A stretch of DNA of 64,000 bases from Undibacterium piscinae (lineage in GTDB: Bacteria; Pseudomonadota; Gammaproteobacteria; Burkholderiales; Burkholderiaceae_D). The notes below the pieces were generated by a model. The model saw only the letters and a list, made by a program, of their open reading frames with translations, did no database searches and was not told where the DNA came from. Made by a program: the position numbers and the translations under genes. Location: positions 1,674,001 to 1,738,000 of the forward strand of contig CP051152.1 of NCBI GenBank assembly GCA_003970805.2, read 5' to 3'. Shown in pieces: positions 55,655 to 64,000 of the stretch (positions within the stretch are counted from its first letter, which is position 1; each line of letters starts with the position of its first letter).

Positions 55655-57214
55655 GTGGTAGTGCTGGTGGTCGATGGCCTGCCGCAAGAGCAGATACAAC
55701 GTTACCGCGAGCAGTTCGGCCAGGGTGGCTTCCGTCGCCTGCTTGATCAGGGTGCCTGGTTTGGCAATGCCCATCAGGCCCACGGGATTACCGTAACAGC
55801 GGTCGGCCATGCGGCGGTACTGACCGGCGCCTACCCTTACCAGCACGGCATCATCAGCAACAACTGGATAGATCCAAACAATCTGGCCCCGGTGTACTGC
55901 ACCCAGGATACTGCCCATACCTATCTGGGTGAAGATACCAGGAACGAAGACGGCACCTCGCCCGCCAATCTGCGCGTGAGCACGGTCGGCGATGAATTGC
56001 GTTATGCCAGCGGCAACCGCTCCAAGGTCATCACGGTTTCCGGCAAGGACCGCGGTGCGATTCTGCTAGCGGGCAAGACCGGCAGCGCCTACATTTTCAT
56101 GAAAAAATCAGGTAATTTCGCCAGCAGCAGCTACTACATGCAAAGCCATCCGGAATGGCAAAAGGCCTATCACGCCAACAAGCCGCAAGACCGTTTCTAC
56201 GGCAAGCAATGGACGCCTTTACTGGCCGATGCAGCCTATGCCAGCGACGCCGATGACAATCTGGTGGCACCTGCACTAGCCGACGGCGGCAACCGCTTCC
56301 CTTACACCTACAGCAGCAAATCGGGGAAACCCGATGCCGAATATTATGGCAAGCTATTCACCGGTCCGTATCTCGATGAGATGACGCTCGATTTCGCACG
56401 CGCCGCGGTCGCCGGTGAGCAACTAGGCCGCAATCCTGCCGGCGTGACTGATGTGCTGGGTGTTAGCTTATCCAGTCACGACTATGTCAATCATAGCTAC
56501 GGCCCGGAAAGCCGTATGTCGCATGACCACCTGCAACGCCTCGATCGCATGCTGGCAAATTTTTTCGACTACCTCGACAAGACCGTGGGGATGGACAATA
56601 CGCTGGTGGTGCTAACCGCCGACCATGGTTTTCCTAACGTGCCGGAATTTGCGCAAAGCAGGAAATTCGACGCCCAACGGCTAGACAGCTCCAAGCTGAT
56701 GAGCGCGCTGAACCAGCATCTGTCAGAAAAATTTGGAGCAGACAAACTTGCCTACAAATGGTCCGTACCTAGCGTGCTGCTGGACTATAAGCAAATCGAA
56801 CAAAAGGGCTTAAAACGTGAAGAGGTAGAGAACAGCGCCGCCCGCTTCCTGATGACTTACAACGGTGTCGCCACGGTCTACACCCGCAGCCAACTGGAAA
56901 ACGGTGCCATGCCTGATACCCGCACCGCCAAACTGATGCAACGCGCCTGGCACCGCCAGATCTCGGGCGACCTCGTGATCGTCACCAAACCGTTCTGGCA
57001 ATTTGGCAGCGGCAACCGCGGCACTACGCATGGCTCGCCTTACACCTATGACAGCAACGTCCCTTTGATGATCATGGGTAAGCCGTGGATCAAGGCTGGC
57101 GCCTATGGCCAATATGCCGAAGTCGTGGACATCGCGCCTACGCTATCGCACATACTCAGGATACGCCCGCCGGCAGCGTCAGAAGGCCGGGTACTGACCG
57201 AGAGTTTGCGTTAA
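55655..57214 (+). CDS. Alkaline phosphatase family protein, PafA-like, 5' end damaged (519 aa)
   Basis: Metal-dependent phosphomonoesterase/phosphodiesterase-fold enzyme. It shows VLVVDGLPQEQIQRY (first metal Asp), the nucleophile segment ITVTAVGHAAVLTG (probable catalytic Thr), SSHDYVNHSYGP, TADHGFPNVPE and a final GTTHGSPYTYDSNVPL, the complete set of zinc ligands. The open frame extends upstream to 55598 (AADKSASSTPAQPKL, like a mature N-terminus) but then meets a stop without a start or signal peptide. The GTG at 55655 would yield a protein lacking export information. Secreted homologues release phosphate from organic esters. Confidence 0.85.
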   Translation: MVVLVVDGLPQEQIQRYREQFGQGGFRRLLDQGAWFGNAHQAHGITVTAVGHAAVLTGAYPYQHGIISNNWIDPNNLAPVYCTQDTAHTYLGEDTRNEDGTSPANLRVSTVGDELRYASGNRSKVITVSGKDRGAILLAGKTGSAYIFMKKSGNFASSSYYMQSHPEWQKAYHANKPQDRFYGKQWTPLLADAAYASDADDNLVAPALADGGNRFPYTYSSKSGKPDAEYYGKLFTGPYLDEMTLDFARAAVAGEQLGRNPAGVTDVLGVSLSSHDYVNHSYGPESRMSHDHLQRLDRMLANFFDYLDKTVGMDNTLVVLTADHGFPNVPEFAQSRKFDAQRLDSSKLMSALNQHLSEKFGADKLAYKWSVPSVLLDYKQIEQKGLKREEVENSAARFLMTYNGVATVYTRSQLENGAMPDTRTAKLMQRAWHRQISGDLVIVTKPFWQFGSGNRGTTHGSPYTYDSNVPLMIMGKPWIKAGAYGQYAEVVDIAPTLSHILRIRPPAASEGRVLTESLR

Positions 57215-57240
57215 GCGGAAATATCTCCCTCAGTAAACAA

Positions 57241-57276
57241 AAAAAAGCCGCATGATGTATTTCATGCGGCTTTTTT
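57241..57276. terminator. Bidirectional terminator between phosphatase and POT transporter genes
   Basis: AAAAAAGCCGCATGA and TCATGCGGCTTTTTT form a 15-bp stem including the A and T runs, with a six-base loop. It sits between two convergent genes and can serve both. Confidence 0.94.
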
Positions 57277-57339
57277 ACGTTCAGAGAAACAATCGCTTCA
57301 GCCCTATTGTTTCATGCCAGCTCAATTAGCTAAGCCTGA

Positions 57340-58902
57340 CTAAGCCTGACGATAATTATTCAGGACACGATAAGTTCTGGCATACATGGCAAACGCCAGC
57401 GCGGCCAGCAGGGCAAATCCGGCAAAGAAGAACATCTGGAACGCCGTGACGCTCATCCCGGTATTCTTGATTTGCTCCGTCACCGCTGCGCTCTTGACGC
57501 TGGAATTGGCCAGCAATACCCACAAGTTACCGATAGTCACCGACAAACTCCAGAAGCTCATGATCACGCCCTTCATCGCCAATGGTGCCTGGCTATAGGC
57601 AAACTCCAGACCGGTGGCCGATACCAGCACCTCGCCAAACGTCAGCAAGGCATACGGCAGGATCTGCCAGGTAATCGACAGCGCATCACCACCATCTATC
57701 GCCAACTGCATGAAGCCGACCACGATCCACGCAATACCGGAGAAAGCGATGCCCAGACCCATGCGACGCAAGGCCGTCAATTCAATACCTATGCGCTTGA
57801 GCATAGGATACAGAACCAGGTTATTGAAAGGGATCAGCAACATCACCAGCAGAGGATTCAAGGCCTGCATTTGCGAAGACTGGAACCAGGATGGCTTGGT
57901 CATCTGATCGGCCTGCAACACCCAGGTAGAGGCTTTTTGGTCAAACAATGACCAGAATGGCGTCACCAGGGCAAACACCACCAACAGACGTAATACCGCA
58001 CGCACACCATCAACCGCTACATCCGGATGGGTACCACGGGCGCGTTCAAGTTGCAGCCATGCACCCATACCGCCAAAGCCCAGGATCAGCACCAGCGCCA
58101 GACACAATTTGGCGACCACGCTGATATTCGGAATGAAGAAACCGCCGACTGCCAGCACCACGCCGACTATCGCCAGAAACAGACCGCCACGGCCTTGACC
58201 TGCCGCCTCAGCCATCAGGGAGGTACGCACTACATTGAGGAAAGAATGCGGATTTTTTGCCGAAGGTGGCACATTGACATAGCGCTTACGGCCCATCCAA
58301 AAAATGATGGTAGCGATAAACATCAGGATGCCGGGAATACCAAACGCGATACTGGCGCCAAATTGCTTGAGGAAAAACGGCATCAGCAAGGATGCAAAGA
58401 AGGAGCCGAAATTGATGATCCAGTAGAAACCATCAAATACCTTTTGCGCCAGTGAGCGATTACTCTGGTCAAACTGGTCGCCGATAAATGAGCTGACCAG
58501 CGGCTTGATACCACCCGAACCCAGCGCGATCAGAAATAATCCGGTAAAGAAACCATTCCGGTTATCTTCAAACATGGCAAGAAAAGCATGTCCCACACAG
58601 TAAACCAGACTTAACCACAACACCGTGTTGTACTTGCCGAAATAACGGTCAGCCAGCCAACCGCCGAGCAGAGGGAAGAAATACACGCCGATGACAAAAG
58701 TATGGAAAACTTCTTTTGCCATACCAGCGCGCAAATTTTCCGGCATGGACAACAGCAGGCTGGTAATCAGGAATGAGGTCAGGATGTTGCGCATGCCATA
58801 AAAGCTGAAGCGTTCGCAACCTTCGCTGGCAATAATATAGGGTATCTGACCCGGCATTTTTGCCTGGTCTGGCTTGTCAGTGGTCTGAGTGGTATGACTC
58901 AT
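57340..58902 (-). CDS. POT/PTR-family proton-dependent oligopeptide transporter (520 aa)
   Basis: Major-facilitator peptide symporter. The first helix carries the ExxERFxxYG motif as EGCERFSFYG (27-36), and GSGGIKPLVSSFIGDQF and FYWIINFGSF are further family signatures. About fourteen hydrophobic segments are present, including two extra ones near residues 235-290 as in bacterial members. It lacks neighbours with a related job and is probably transcribed alone, ending at the shared terminator. Likely substrates are di- and tripeptides; close paralogues with other specificities exist. Confidence 0.93.
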   Translation of the reverse strand: MSHTTQTTDKPDQAKMPGQIPYIIASEGCERFSFYGMRNILTSFLITSLLLSMPENLRAGMAKEVFHTFVIGVYFFPLLGGWLADRYFGKYNTVLWLSLVYCVGHAFLAMFEDNRNGFFTGLFLIALGSGGIKPLVSSFIGDQFDQSNRSLAQKVFDGFYWIINFGSFFASLLMPFFLKQFGASIAFGIPGILMFIATIIFWMGRKRYVNVPPSAKNPHSFLNVVRTSLMAEAAGQGRGGLFLAIVGVVLAVGGFFIPNISVVAKLCLALVLILGFGGMGAWLQLERARGTHPDVAVDGVRAVLRLLVVFALVTPFWSLFDQKASTWVLQADQMTKPSWFQSSQMQALNPLLVMLLIPFNNLVLYPMLKRIGIELTALRRMGLGIAFSGIAWIVVGFMQLAIDGGDALSITWQILPYALLTFGEVLVSATGLEFAYSQAPLAMKGVIMSFWSLSVTIGNLWVLLANSSVKSAAVTEQIKNTGMSVTAFQMFFFAGFALLAALAFAMYARTYRVLNNYRQA

Positions 58903-58991
58903 CTATCTCTCCGGATTAATTGTTCTGATCGCACAATAAGCGACGCGGCCTTCGGTGAGACCGTCGCATAATTTTTGAGGGGGGATTAAAA

Positions 58992-59024
58992 CGATAAAGC
59001 TAGCTGGATAAGCTAGCTTTATCG
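58992..59024 (-). terminator. Probable terminator after the RND efflux operon
   Basis: CGATAAAGCTAGCT and AGCTAGCTTTATCG form a perfect 14-bp stem with a five-base loop. On the minus strand it is followed by TTTTAAT. It lies about 150 bases downstream of the RND permease stop and upstream of the POT gene. Confidence 0.72.
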
Positions 59025-59172
59025 GTGACCGAAGTATCCGGATTTGCCGCAGGGCAGTCAAGCGCAGGATGAGCCATTAAGAACAAAATTTAATGTTTTT
59101 GATCTTGTCATATCAAAACATAAATCACATCCATAATCATCAGATTAAGCGGCTCATTAAGCCGCTCATCAA

Positions 59173-62100
59173 TCAGGCACCAGCGACCTTGTTTGTGCCT
59201 TTCAGCATCAGTACCAATTTTTTCAGCGAACGATAAATCAGGCGCACAAAAGTCAGTGCCAGCAAGGCCTCGACCAAGGTGACGAAAAACGCCGCTAAGC
59301 TATTCCAGCGAATTTCACGGGCACGGTATTTGGCAATCGCACTGTCACGCGTAATCTCTATGCTGTCATAAAAAGTCGGCACTACCAGCAAAGTGAGCAA
59401 AGTGGACGTGATGGTGCCGCCGATAATCGCCACCGCCAGCGGCCGGTAAAACTCGCCGCCCTCGCCCATGCCGATTGCCACCGGCAACATACCGGCGATC
59501 AGGGCAAAAGTGGTCATCAGAATAGGGCGCAGACGCATGCGTCCGGCATACATCAGTGACTCTTCCCGGTCATAGCCTTCAGCCTCACGCTTGCGTGCGC
59601 AATCGAGCAAAAGGATGGCATTTTTTGCCACCAAGCCCATCAGCATGATGACGCCGATGAAGCTCATCAGGTTCAGTGTACCCTTGGTCAGCAGCAGCGC
59701 CAGCACTACCCCGATCAGGCTCAAAGGCAAGGACAGCATCACCGCCACCGGCGCGGTAAAGGAGCCGAACTGCATCACCAGAATCAGGTACATCAGGCCT
59801 ATACCCGACACCAGCGCGATCGTCATTTCGGTAAATAATTCGTTCTGGTCTTTCGACGCTCCACCGAGTTCTATCCCGTAGCCCACCGGAAAATCAATTG
59901 CCTTGGCTAGCTTCATGGCATCGGTAGTGACTTCACCGGCCGACCTGCCCTGCACGTTGGCAGACACGGCGATCATGCGCTTACCATCGGAGTGATTAAT
60001 TTTAGCTGGTCCCTTACCCATGGTGATCTTGGCGATCTGATCAAGCGGGACCATCTTGTCGCTACCGCTGACGGCGATCGGCAGATGCTCGATATTCTCG
60101 GCACTGACTCTATCATCCGGATGCAGGCGTACCGCCACATCGCGCGCTTCGCCGGTAGGGTCGACCCAATCTCCGACCTCGACCCCGGCAAATGCCACCC
60201 GCAAGGACTGCGCTGCATCATTGACGGAAATCCCCAGCGAGTTGGCCAGGCCGCGATTAAGCTCTATCTGCAATTCATCTTTAGGATCTTGCTCGGATAA
60301 GCCGACATCGACCGCACCCTCGACCTTGCGCAATTGTTCTACGTAGGCACCGGTGATTTCCATGAGCTTACGTGAATCCGGCCCGGAGAAGCGGATCTGC
60401 ACTGGCTTACCACCACCGTTTTGCAAATCATCCTGCACCACGTATTCGGCACCTATGATGAAAGCGACCAGGGTCCGCAATTCAATCGCGATCTCAGCGG
60501 CAGAGCGTTTGCGCTCGGTGCTCTTACCCAGATCGACATAAATGCGGCCACCGGTAATATTCACATTACTGTTGGTTGCCTTGGTTTCCGGCAGAGTACG
60601 CGCCAACTCCGCCGCCTTTTCCACTTTCAGTCGCGCATATTCGAGACTGCCGCTGGAAGGGGTACGCACGTCTACCATGATCATGCCGTTGTCTGCCGCC
60701 GGCATAAAACTGGTGCCGCCGAATTTCGCATGCAGGCCGATTGCGCCGACCAGGCTCATGCCGGCGATGATCGCCATCCAGCGTCTGTGGTGCAAGGCCC
60801 AGGCAATCACGTTACCGTAACGGTCAGCCTGATGATCAAACCAATGATTGAATTTTTCCAGCTTTAAACTTAAGCCGGTTTTCGGTTTCAGATGTGCGCC
60901 AACCGGATCACCCCAGTAAGCCGACAACATAGGATCGAGCGTAAACGAGATAAACAGGCTGACGATCACCGAACTGGTGACAGTCAACGCAAACGGCCGG
61001 AACCACTCGCCCGAAATGCCGGGCATAAAGGCCACCGGAATAAATACCGCAATAATGGAAAACGTAGTGGACGCCACCGCCATGCCGATTTCGGCAGTGC
61101 CGTTGAGCGCCGCTGTGCGGCGATCCGACCCCATTTCCATGTGACGCACGATGTTTTCGCGCACCACAATCGCATCATCAATCAATACCCCGATCGCCAG
61201 CGACAAACCCAGCAAGGTCATGAAATTCAAAGTAAAACCACACAGCCATACCGCAATGAAGGCGGCAATCACCGATGTCGGCAAACTGAGCGCCGTAATC
61301 AGGGTAGAACGCCAGGAATTGAGAAACACGTACACCACAAAAATCGTCAGGACTGCACCAAATATCAATGATTCAATGACGTTATTGAGATTGCTTTCCG
61401 CATTCTTGCCGCCATCCTGGGTCACTTCCAGCTTGGTCCCCGCTGGCAAACCTTTATTAATTTCGTCAACCAACTTACGTATCTTATTGGCGACCGACAC
61501 CGTACTGGCCTCACGCGAGCGGGTTACCGAGATACCGACGTTCGGATTGCCGCTGCGGATACTCATGCCGTTAATTTCAGCAAAGCCATCGGCTACCGTC
61601 GCCACCTGCGCCAATCTAACCACTTCATCCCCGCGCCGCTTGATCACGATTTGCTCAAATTCGGCTGGCGATTCTATACGGCCAATCAGACGTATGCTTT
61701 GTTCATCCAATTTGCCGCGCACCTTGCCTACCGGTGCCGTGGTATTTTGATTGCGCAAGGCATTGACCACATCGGTGACCGAGACATTGTATTCACGCAG
61801 TTTTTGCGCACGCAACAAGACGCTCAATTCGCGTTTCAGGGCACCGTTAACGCTGACCACGGCAACCCCGTCGATGGCGCGAAATTTATCCGACAACTCA
61901 TCTTCCGCCATACGCGAGATTTCGGCATGCGTCAGCCCATTCGACGATAAGGCCATCTGCATGATAGGTTCGGCAGAAGGATCTTCACGTTCCAGCACCG
62001 GTTCGCGCATCTCGGTAGGTAGCTTATAGCGCACCGTAGAAATCGAATTACGCACCTCATCGGAGGCTTCTATCATATTTTTATTGAAGTTAAATATGAT

Positions 62101-62376
62101 GACGATCTGGGCGCTGCCTTCGCGTGCGGTCGAGCGGATTTGTGTCACACCCGAAATGCTCTGCAAGGATTTTTCTATCCGGTTGATGATCTCGCGCTCT
62201 ACGGTTTCCGGTGACGCGCCCGGATATGGTATCGACACCACCAAGACCGGTTCCTGCACGTTAGGGATTTCGTTTACCTTGAGTTTTTTCAGCGCCAGTA
62301 AACCCACGCACATGAGCGAGATGATGATGACTATCGTCGCGATCGGCCGCTTGATACTAAAGTCAGATAAGAACAT
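59173..62376 (-). CDS. RND multidrug efflux permease (HAE1/AcrB-like, 1067 aa)
   Basis: Inner-membrane proton-driven pump subunit. The N-terminal helix (SIKRPIATIVIIISLMCVG), two large periplasmic loops and twelve membrane segments in the usual arrangement are visible. The proton-relay aspartates lie in GVLIDDAIVVRENI, and FMPGISGEWFRPFALT plus the PVAIGMGEGGEFYRPLAVAI repeat mark the family. It is somewhat longer than AcrB, with a hydrophobic C-terminal tail (ALLALTFVRLIYRSL). The adaptor gene precedes it by three bases; no outer-membrane partner is in the visible part. Confidence 0.95.
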   Translation of the reverse strand: MFLSDFSIKRPIATIVIIISLMCVGLLALKKLKVNEIPNVQEPVLVVSIPYPGASPETVEREIINRIEKSLQSISGVTQIRSTAREGSAQIVIIFNFNKNMIEASDEVRNSISTVRYKLPTEMREPVLEREDPSAEPIMQMALSSNGLTHAEISRMAEDELSDKFRAIDGVAVVSVNGALKRELSVLLRAQKLREYNVSVTDVVNALRNQNTTAPVGKVRGKLDEQSIRLIGRIESPAEFEQIVIKRRGDEVVRLAQVATVADGFAEINGMSIRSGNPNVGISVTRSREASTVSVANKIRKLVDEINKGLPAGTKLEVTQDGGKNAESNLNNVIESLIFGAVLTIFVVYVFLNSWRSTLITALSLPTSVIAAFIAVWLCGFTLNFMTLLGLSLAIGVLIDDAIVVRENIVRHMEMGSDRRTAALNGTAEIGMAVASTTFSIIAVFIPVAFMPGISGEWFRPFALTVTSSVIVSLFISFTLDPMLSAYWGDPVGAHLKPKTGLSLKLEKFNHWFDHQADRYGNVIAWALHHRRWMAIIAGMSLVGAIGLHAKFGGTSFMPAADNGMIMVDVRTPSSGSLEYARLKVEKAAELARTLPETKATNSNVNITGGRIYVDLGKSTERKRSAAEIAIELRTLVAFIIGAEYVVQDDLQNGGGKPVQIRFSGPDSRKLMEITGAYVEQLRKVEGAVDVGLSEQDPKDELQIELNRGLANSLGISVNDAAQSLRVAFAGVEVGDWVDPTGEARDVAVRLHPDDRVSAENIEHLPIAVSGSDKMVPLDQIAKITMGKGPAKINHSDGKRMIAVSANVQGRSAGEVTTDAMKLAKAIDFPVGYGIELGGASKDQNELFTEMTIALVSGIGLMYLILVMQFGSFTAPVAVMLSLPLSLIGVVLALLLTKGTLNLMSFIGVIMLMGLVAKNAILLLDCARKREAEGYDREESLMYAGRMRLRPILMTTFALIAGMLPVAIGMGEGGEFYRPLAVAIIGGTITSTLLTLLVVPTFYDSIEITRDSAIAKYRAREIRWNSLAAFFVTLVEALLALTFVRLIYRSLKKLVLMLKGTNKVAGA

Positions 62377-62379
62377 GGC

Positions 62380-63579
62380 TTATTTCCCCGCTGCTGGTTC
62401 AGTAGCGACGATGGCCTTGATCGCAGGCTGAGCCGGCGCGGCGGCAGTAGTGCCGGCAGAAGCAACCAGTTGAACTTTCTGGCCGTCTTTCAGGGTAGAC
62501 ATAGGATTGGCGATAATTTTATCGCCATCAAGCAGACCAGAACGCAGTGCATAATCGCCGCGGCGCGGATCACGTTCACCGATGACTACGCTGACTTTTT
62601 TCAGCTCGCCATCCTTGACGCGCCAGGCCGAAGCCTTGTCGCCATCTCGGATCAGCGCAGCATTGGCGATCGTTAAGCTTTGTGTACTACCCGCCTCTAT
62701 CCTACCCTCGGCATACAGACCGGAAACGCGTGGCTGATTGGCGCTATCGGCAAATTCCACCATTACCTCGACCTGACGCGTGGTCACGTTGGCGGCCGGA
62801 TCAACCCGTTTAACTTTTCCGGTAAATTCTTGTTCGTAGCCATTGATGCGAAAGCCCACGGTCTGTCCGGGTTTCACTTTATTGATTTTGTCAGCCGATA
62901 CCAAGCCCTGAAAACGCATACTGGTCGGGTCTATCACTTTCACCAGTTCTTTCCCTATCTGTGCCGTGTCGCCATTCGATACCTTGCGCTCACTGACTAT
63001 GCCGTCAAATGGCGCACGCACCAGAGTGCGCTCAAGTTGCTGACGCGCCTGTACCGTTCTGGCCTTGGCCGCGACCAGGTCGCTTTGTGCATTATTGCGG
63101 CGGATTTCCGCATCTTCCAGCTGTTGAGTCGAGGTCATACCAGAAGTGCGCAGGGTCTTGAGACGCTGAAACTGTCGTTCTGCCTGATCGAAGTTTTGCA
63201 AGGCGGCGCGACTAGCCGCTTCTGCCGAAGTCATCAAATCACGGATAGAGGTGTCATCAAGACGTACCAGCAAATCCCCTTTTTTTACGGTCTCTCCATT
63301 TTCCTTCAGCACCTGCAGGACGATGGCTGAAACCTCGGCGCGTAAATCGGCACGGCGCTCAGGCTGTATCGAACCGGTAATCACCGGGCCGGATGCCAAG
63401 GCATTACTGCGTATGGTCAGCAAATCTTCTGCCGTCACCTGCAAAGGGCGCTCTGCCGCGGCCTTGGATTTTTTATCCGCTTCAGACATGCCAGCGCTTT
63501 TACCGCCCTTATCGCAGGCGCTAAGGCCCATAGTCAGAACACAGATGAGAGAGACGATCAGCAAACTAGGTCGCAACAT
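62380..63579 (-). CDS. RND efflux periplasmic adaptor, lipoprotein (399 aa)
   Basis: Membrane fusion protein of the pump. The N-terminus LLIVSLICVLTMGLSAC is a lipoprotein signal with the lipobox Cys after LSA, so it is anchored in the inner membrane. Then follow the lipoyl half (ALASGPVITGSIQPERRADL), a coiled-coil hairpin (about 125-195, TLRTSGMTSTQQLEDAEI), the second lipoyl half with GIVSERKVSNGDT and a beta-barrel. It precedes the pump gene by three bases and is the first gene of the operon. Confidence 0.94.
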   Translation of the reverse strand: MLRPSLLIVSLICVLTMGLSACDKGGKSAGMSEADKKSKAAAERPLQVTAEDLLTIRSNALASGPVITGSIQPERRADLRAEVSAIVLQVLKENGETVKKGDLLVRLDDTSIRDLMTSAEAASRAALQNFDQAERQFQRLKTLRTSGMTSTQQLEDAEIRRNNAQSDLVAAKARTVQARQQLERTLVRAPFDGIVSERKVSNGDTAQIGKELVKVIDPTSMRFQGLVSADKINKVKPGQTVGFRINGYEQEFTGKVKRVDPAANVTTRQVEVMVEFADSANQPRVSGLYAEGRIEAGSTQSLTIANAALIRDGDKASAWRVKDGELKKVSVVIGERDPRRGDYALRSGLLDGDKIIANPMSTLKDGQKVQLVASAGTTAAAPAQPAIKAIVATEPAAGK

Positions 63580-63662
63580 GGGGAGATCTCCGAAATTAAA
63601 ATTTTCTATTTGAGCAGTTGACTGTTTAAAAGTTCAACCAAACGACAATTATCTTTTTCAAA

Positions 63663-63678
63663 TGATAATATATTATCA
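63663..63678. promoter_or_regulatory. Perfect 16-bp palindrome upstream of the RND operon
   Basis: TGATAATATATTATCA is fully self-complementary and lies 84-99 bases before the adaptor start, in an AT-rich segment that could include the promoter. It is a candidate operator for an efflux repressor, but no regulator gene is adjacent within the window. The remainder of 63580-63856 shows no gene. Confidence 0.45.
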
Positions 63679-63856
63679 AACATATAGCTGCGTCATATTT
63701 TCCAGGTAAAACGACCGGAGAGCTGCGCTTTGAACTAATTCCATAACCCGGCAAAGGCACGCCTGCGCTTGAGTTTGGCGCTAAACTCCTGTACCCTCCG
63801 CCCCCTTCCCTATCAGACTTTTCCGTCGCCCCGCAATTGGCGGCCTCGCTTTATCT

Positions 63857-64000
63857 ATGACAGTATTGATTGCCACCGATGTGTTTGGCATTACCCCCGC
63901 AGTAGCTAGTCTGGTTCGCAGTTTAGGATGTGAGTGCATAGTGGTTTCACCGTTTGATGATCCGGCACTGTGGTTTCAATCCGAGCAAAAAGCCTATCAT
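63857..64000 (+). CDS. Probable alpha/beta hydrolase, dienelactone-hydrolase-like (partial, first 48 residues)
   Basis: The reading frame opens at ATG 63857 with TVLIATDVFGITPAVASLVR, then CECIVVSPFDDPALWF, and runs off the window. The opening strand-turn-helix with FG and the VSPFDD segment resemble dienelactone-hydrolase-like proteins. The nucleophile and the other catalytic residues lie outside the window, so the family call is tentative. It is divergent from the RND operon. Confidence 0.5.
   Translation, partial: MTVLIATDVFGITPAVASLVRSLGCECIVVSPFDDPALWFQSEQKAYH

Overview
The window looks like chromosomal DNA of a betaproteobacterium of the order Burkholderiales, probably Oxalobacteraceae (Undibacterium/Herbaspirillum-like). 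This is inferred from the rpsU-yqeY-dnaG-rpoD order, the long Ala/Lys-rich N-terminus of RpoD, a class I PHA synthase, a fused MaoC-phosphotransacetylase and a TonB receptor type common in that group. No species call is possible from sequence reading alone.

Region 1 (1-19236) is an AT-rich accessory island. Two IS66-family copies in inverted orientation frame it: a partial copy at 1-1675 that runs off the window, and a complete copy at 15989-18475 with an 8-bp target duplication. Between them lies a minus-strand defence cluster, read in the order: C39-like cysteine peptidase, excisionase-type HTH protein, hsdM, hsdS, an 82-aa protein, a zeta-toxin-like P-loop kinase, hsdR, a YgjP-type metallopeptidase, and a 1229-aa reverse transcriptase-nitrilase fusion of the DRT type 1 kind. 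Most genes from hsdM to ygjP overlap by 1-4 bases, so a kinase/partner pair and a peptidase are built into a type I restriction-modification operon. A truncated, frameshifted tyrosine integrase (18741-19236) abuts the first chromosomal gene and marks the right edge.

Region 2 (19239-34241) holds MaoC-Pta, a tripartite YbhFSRG-like ABC exporter with its own TolC-type protein, a divergent phaC with a perfect FNR-type box in its upstream region, an HD-GYP protein, an NMT1-PAS-GGDEF fusion and a Crp/Fnr regulator. Region 3 (34244-51297) is core: msbA, an O-antigen ligase, dnaE, a decayed trhO, rhlE, a CAT-anticodon tRNA, rpoD, dnaG, yqeY, rpsU and an HI0933-type flavoprotein. Region 4 (51344-64000) has a TonB receptor with a wrecked N-terminus, a small secreted protein, a truncated PAS-GGDEF facing a truncated alkaline phosphatase, a POT peptide transporter, an RND pump with its adaptor, and the start of a probable hydrolase.

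Two themes cut across the window. First, several genes carry single-base length differences in homopolymers (hlyD, one ABC permease, rhlE), while trhO, tonB-R, the GGDEF gene and the phosphatase have larger 5' or 3' damage; this is either real decay or a sequence-quality problem. Second, intergenic spaces carry at least three families of short palindromic or MITE-like repeats.
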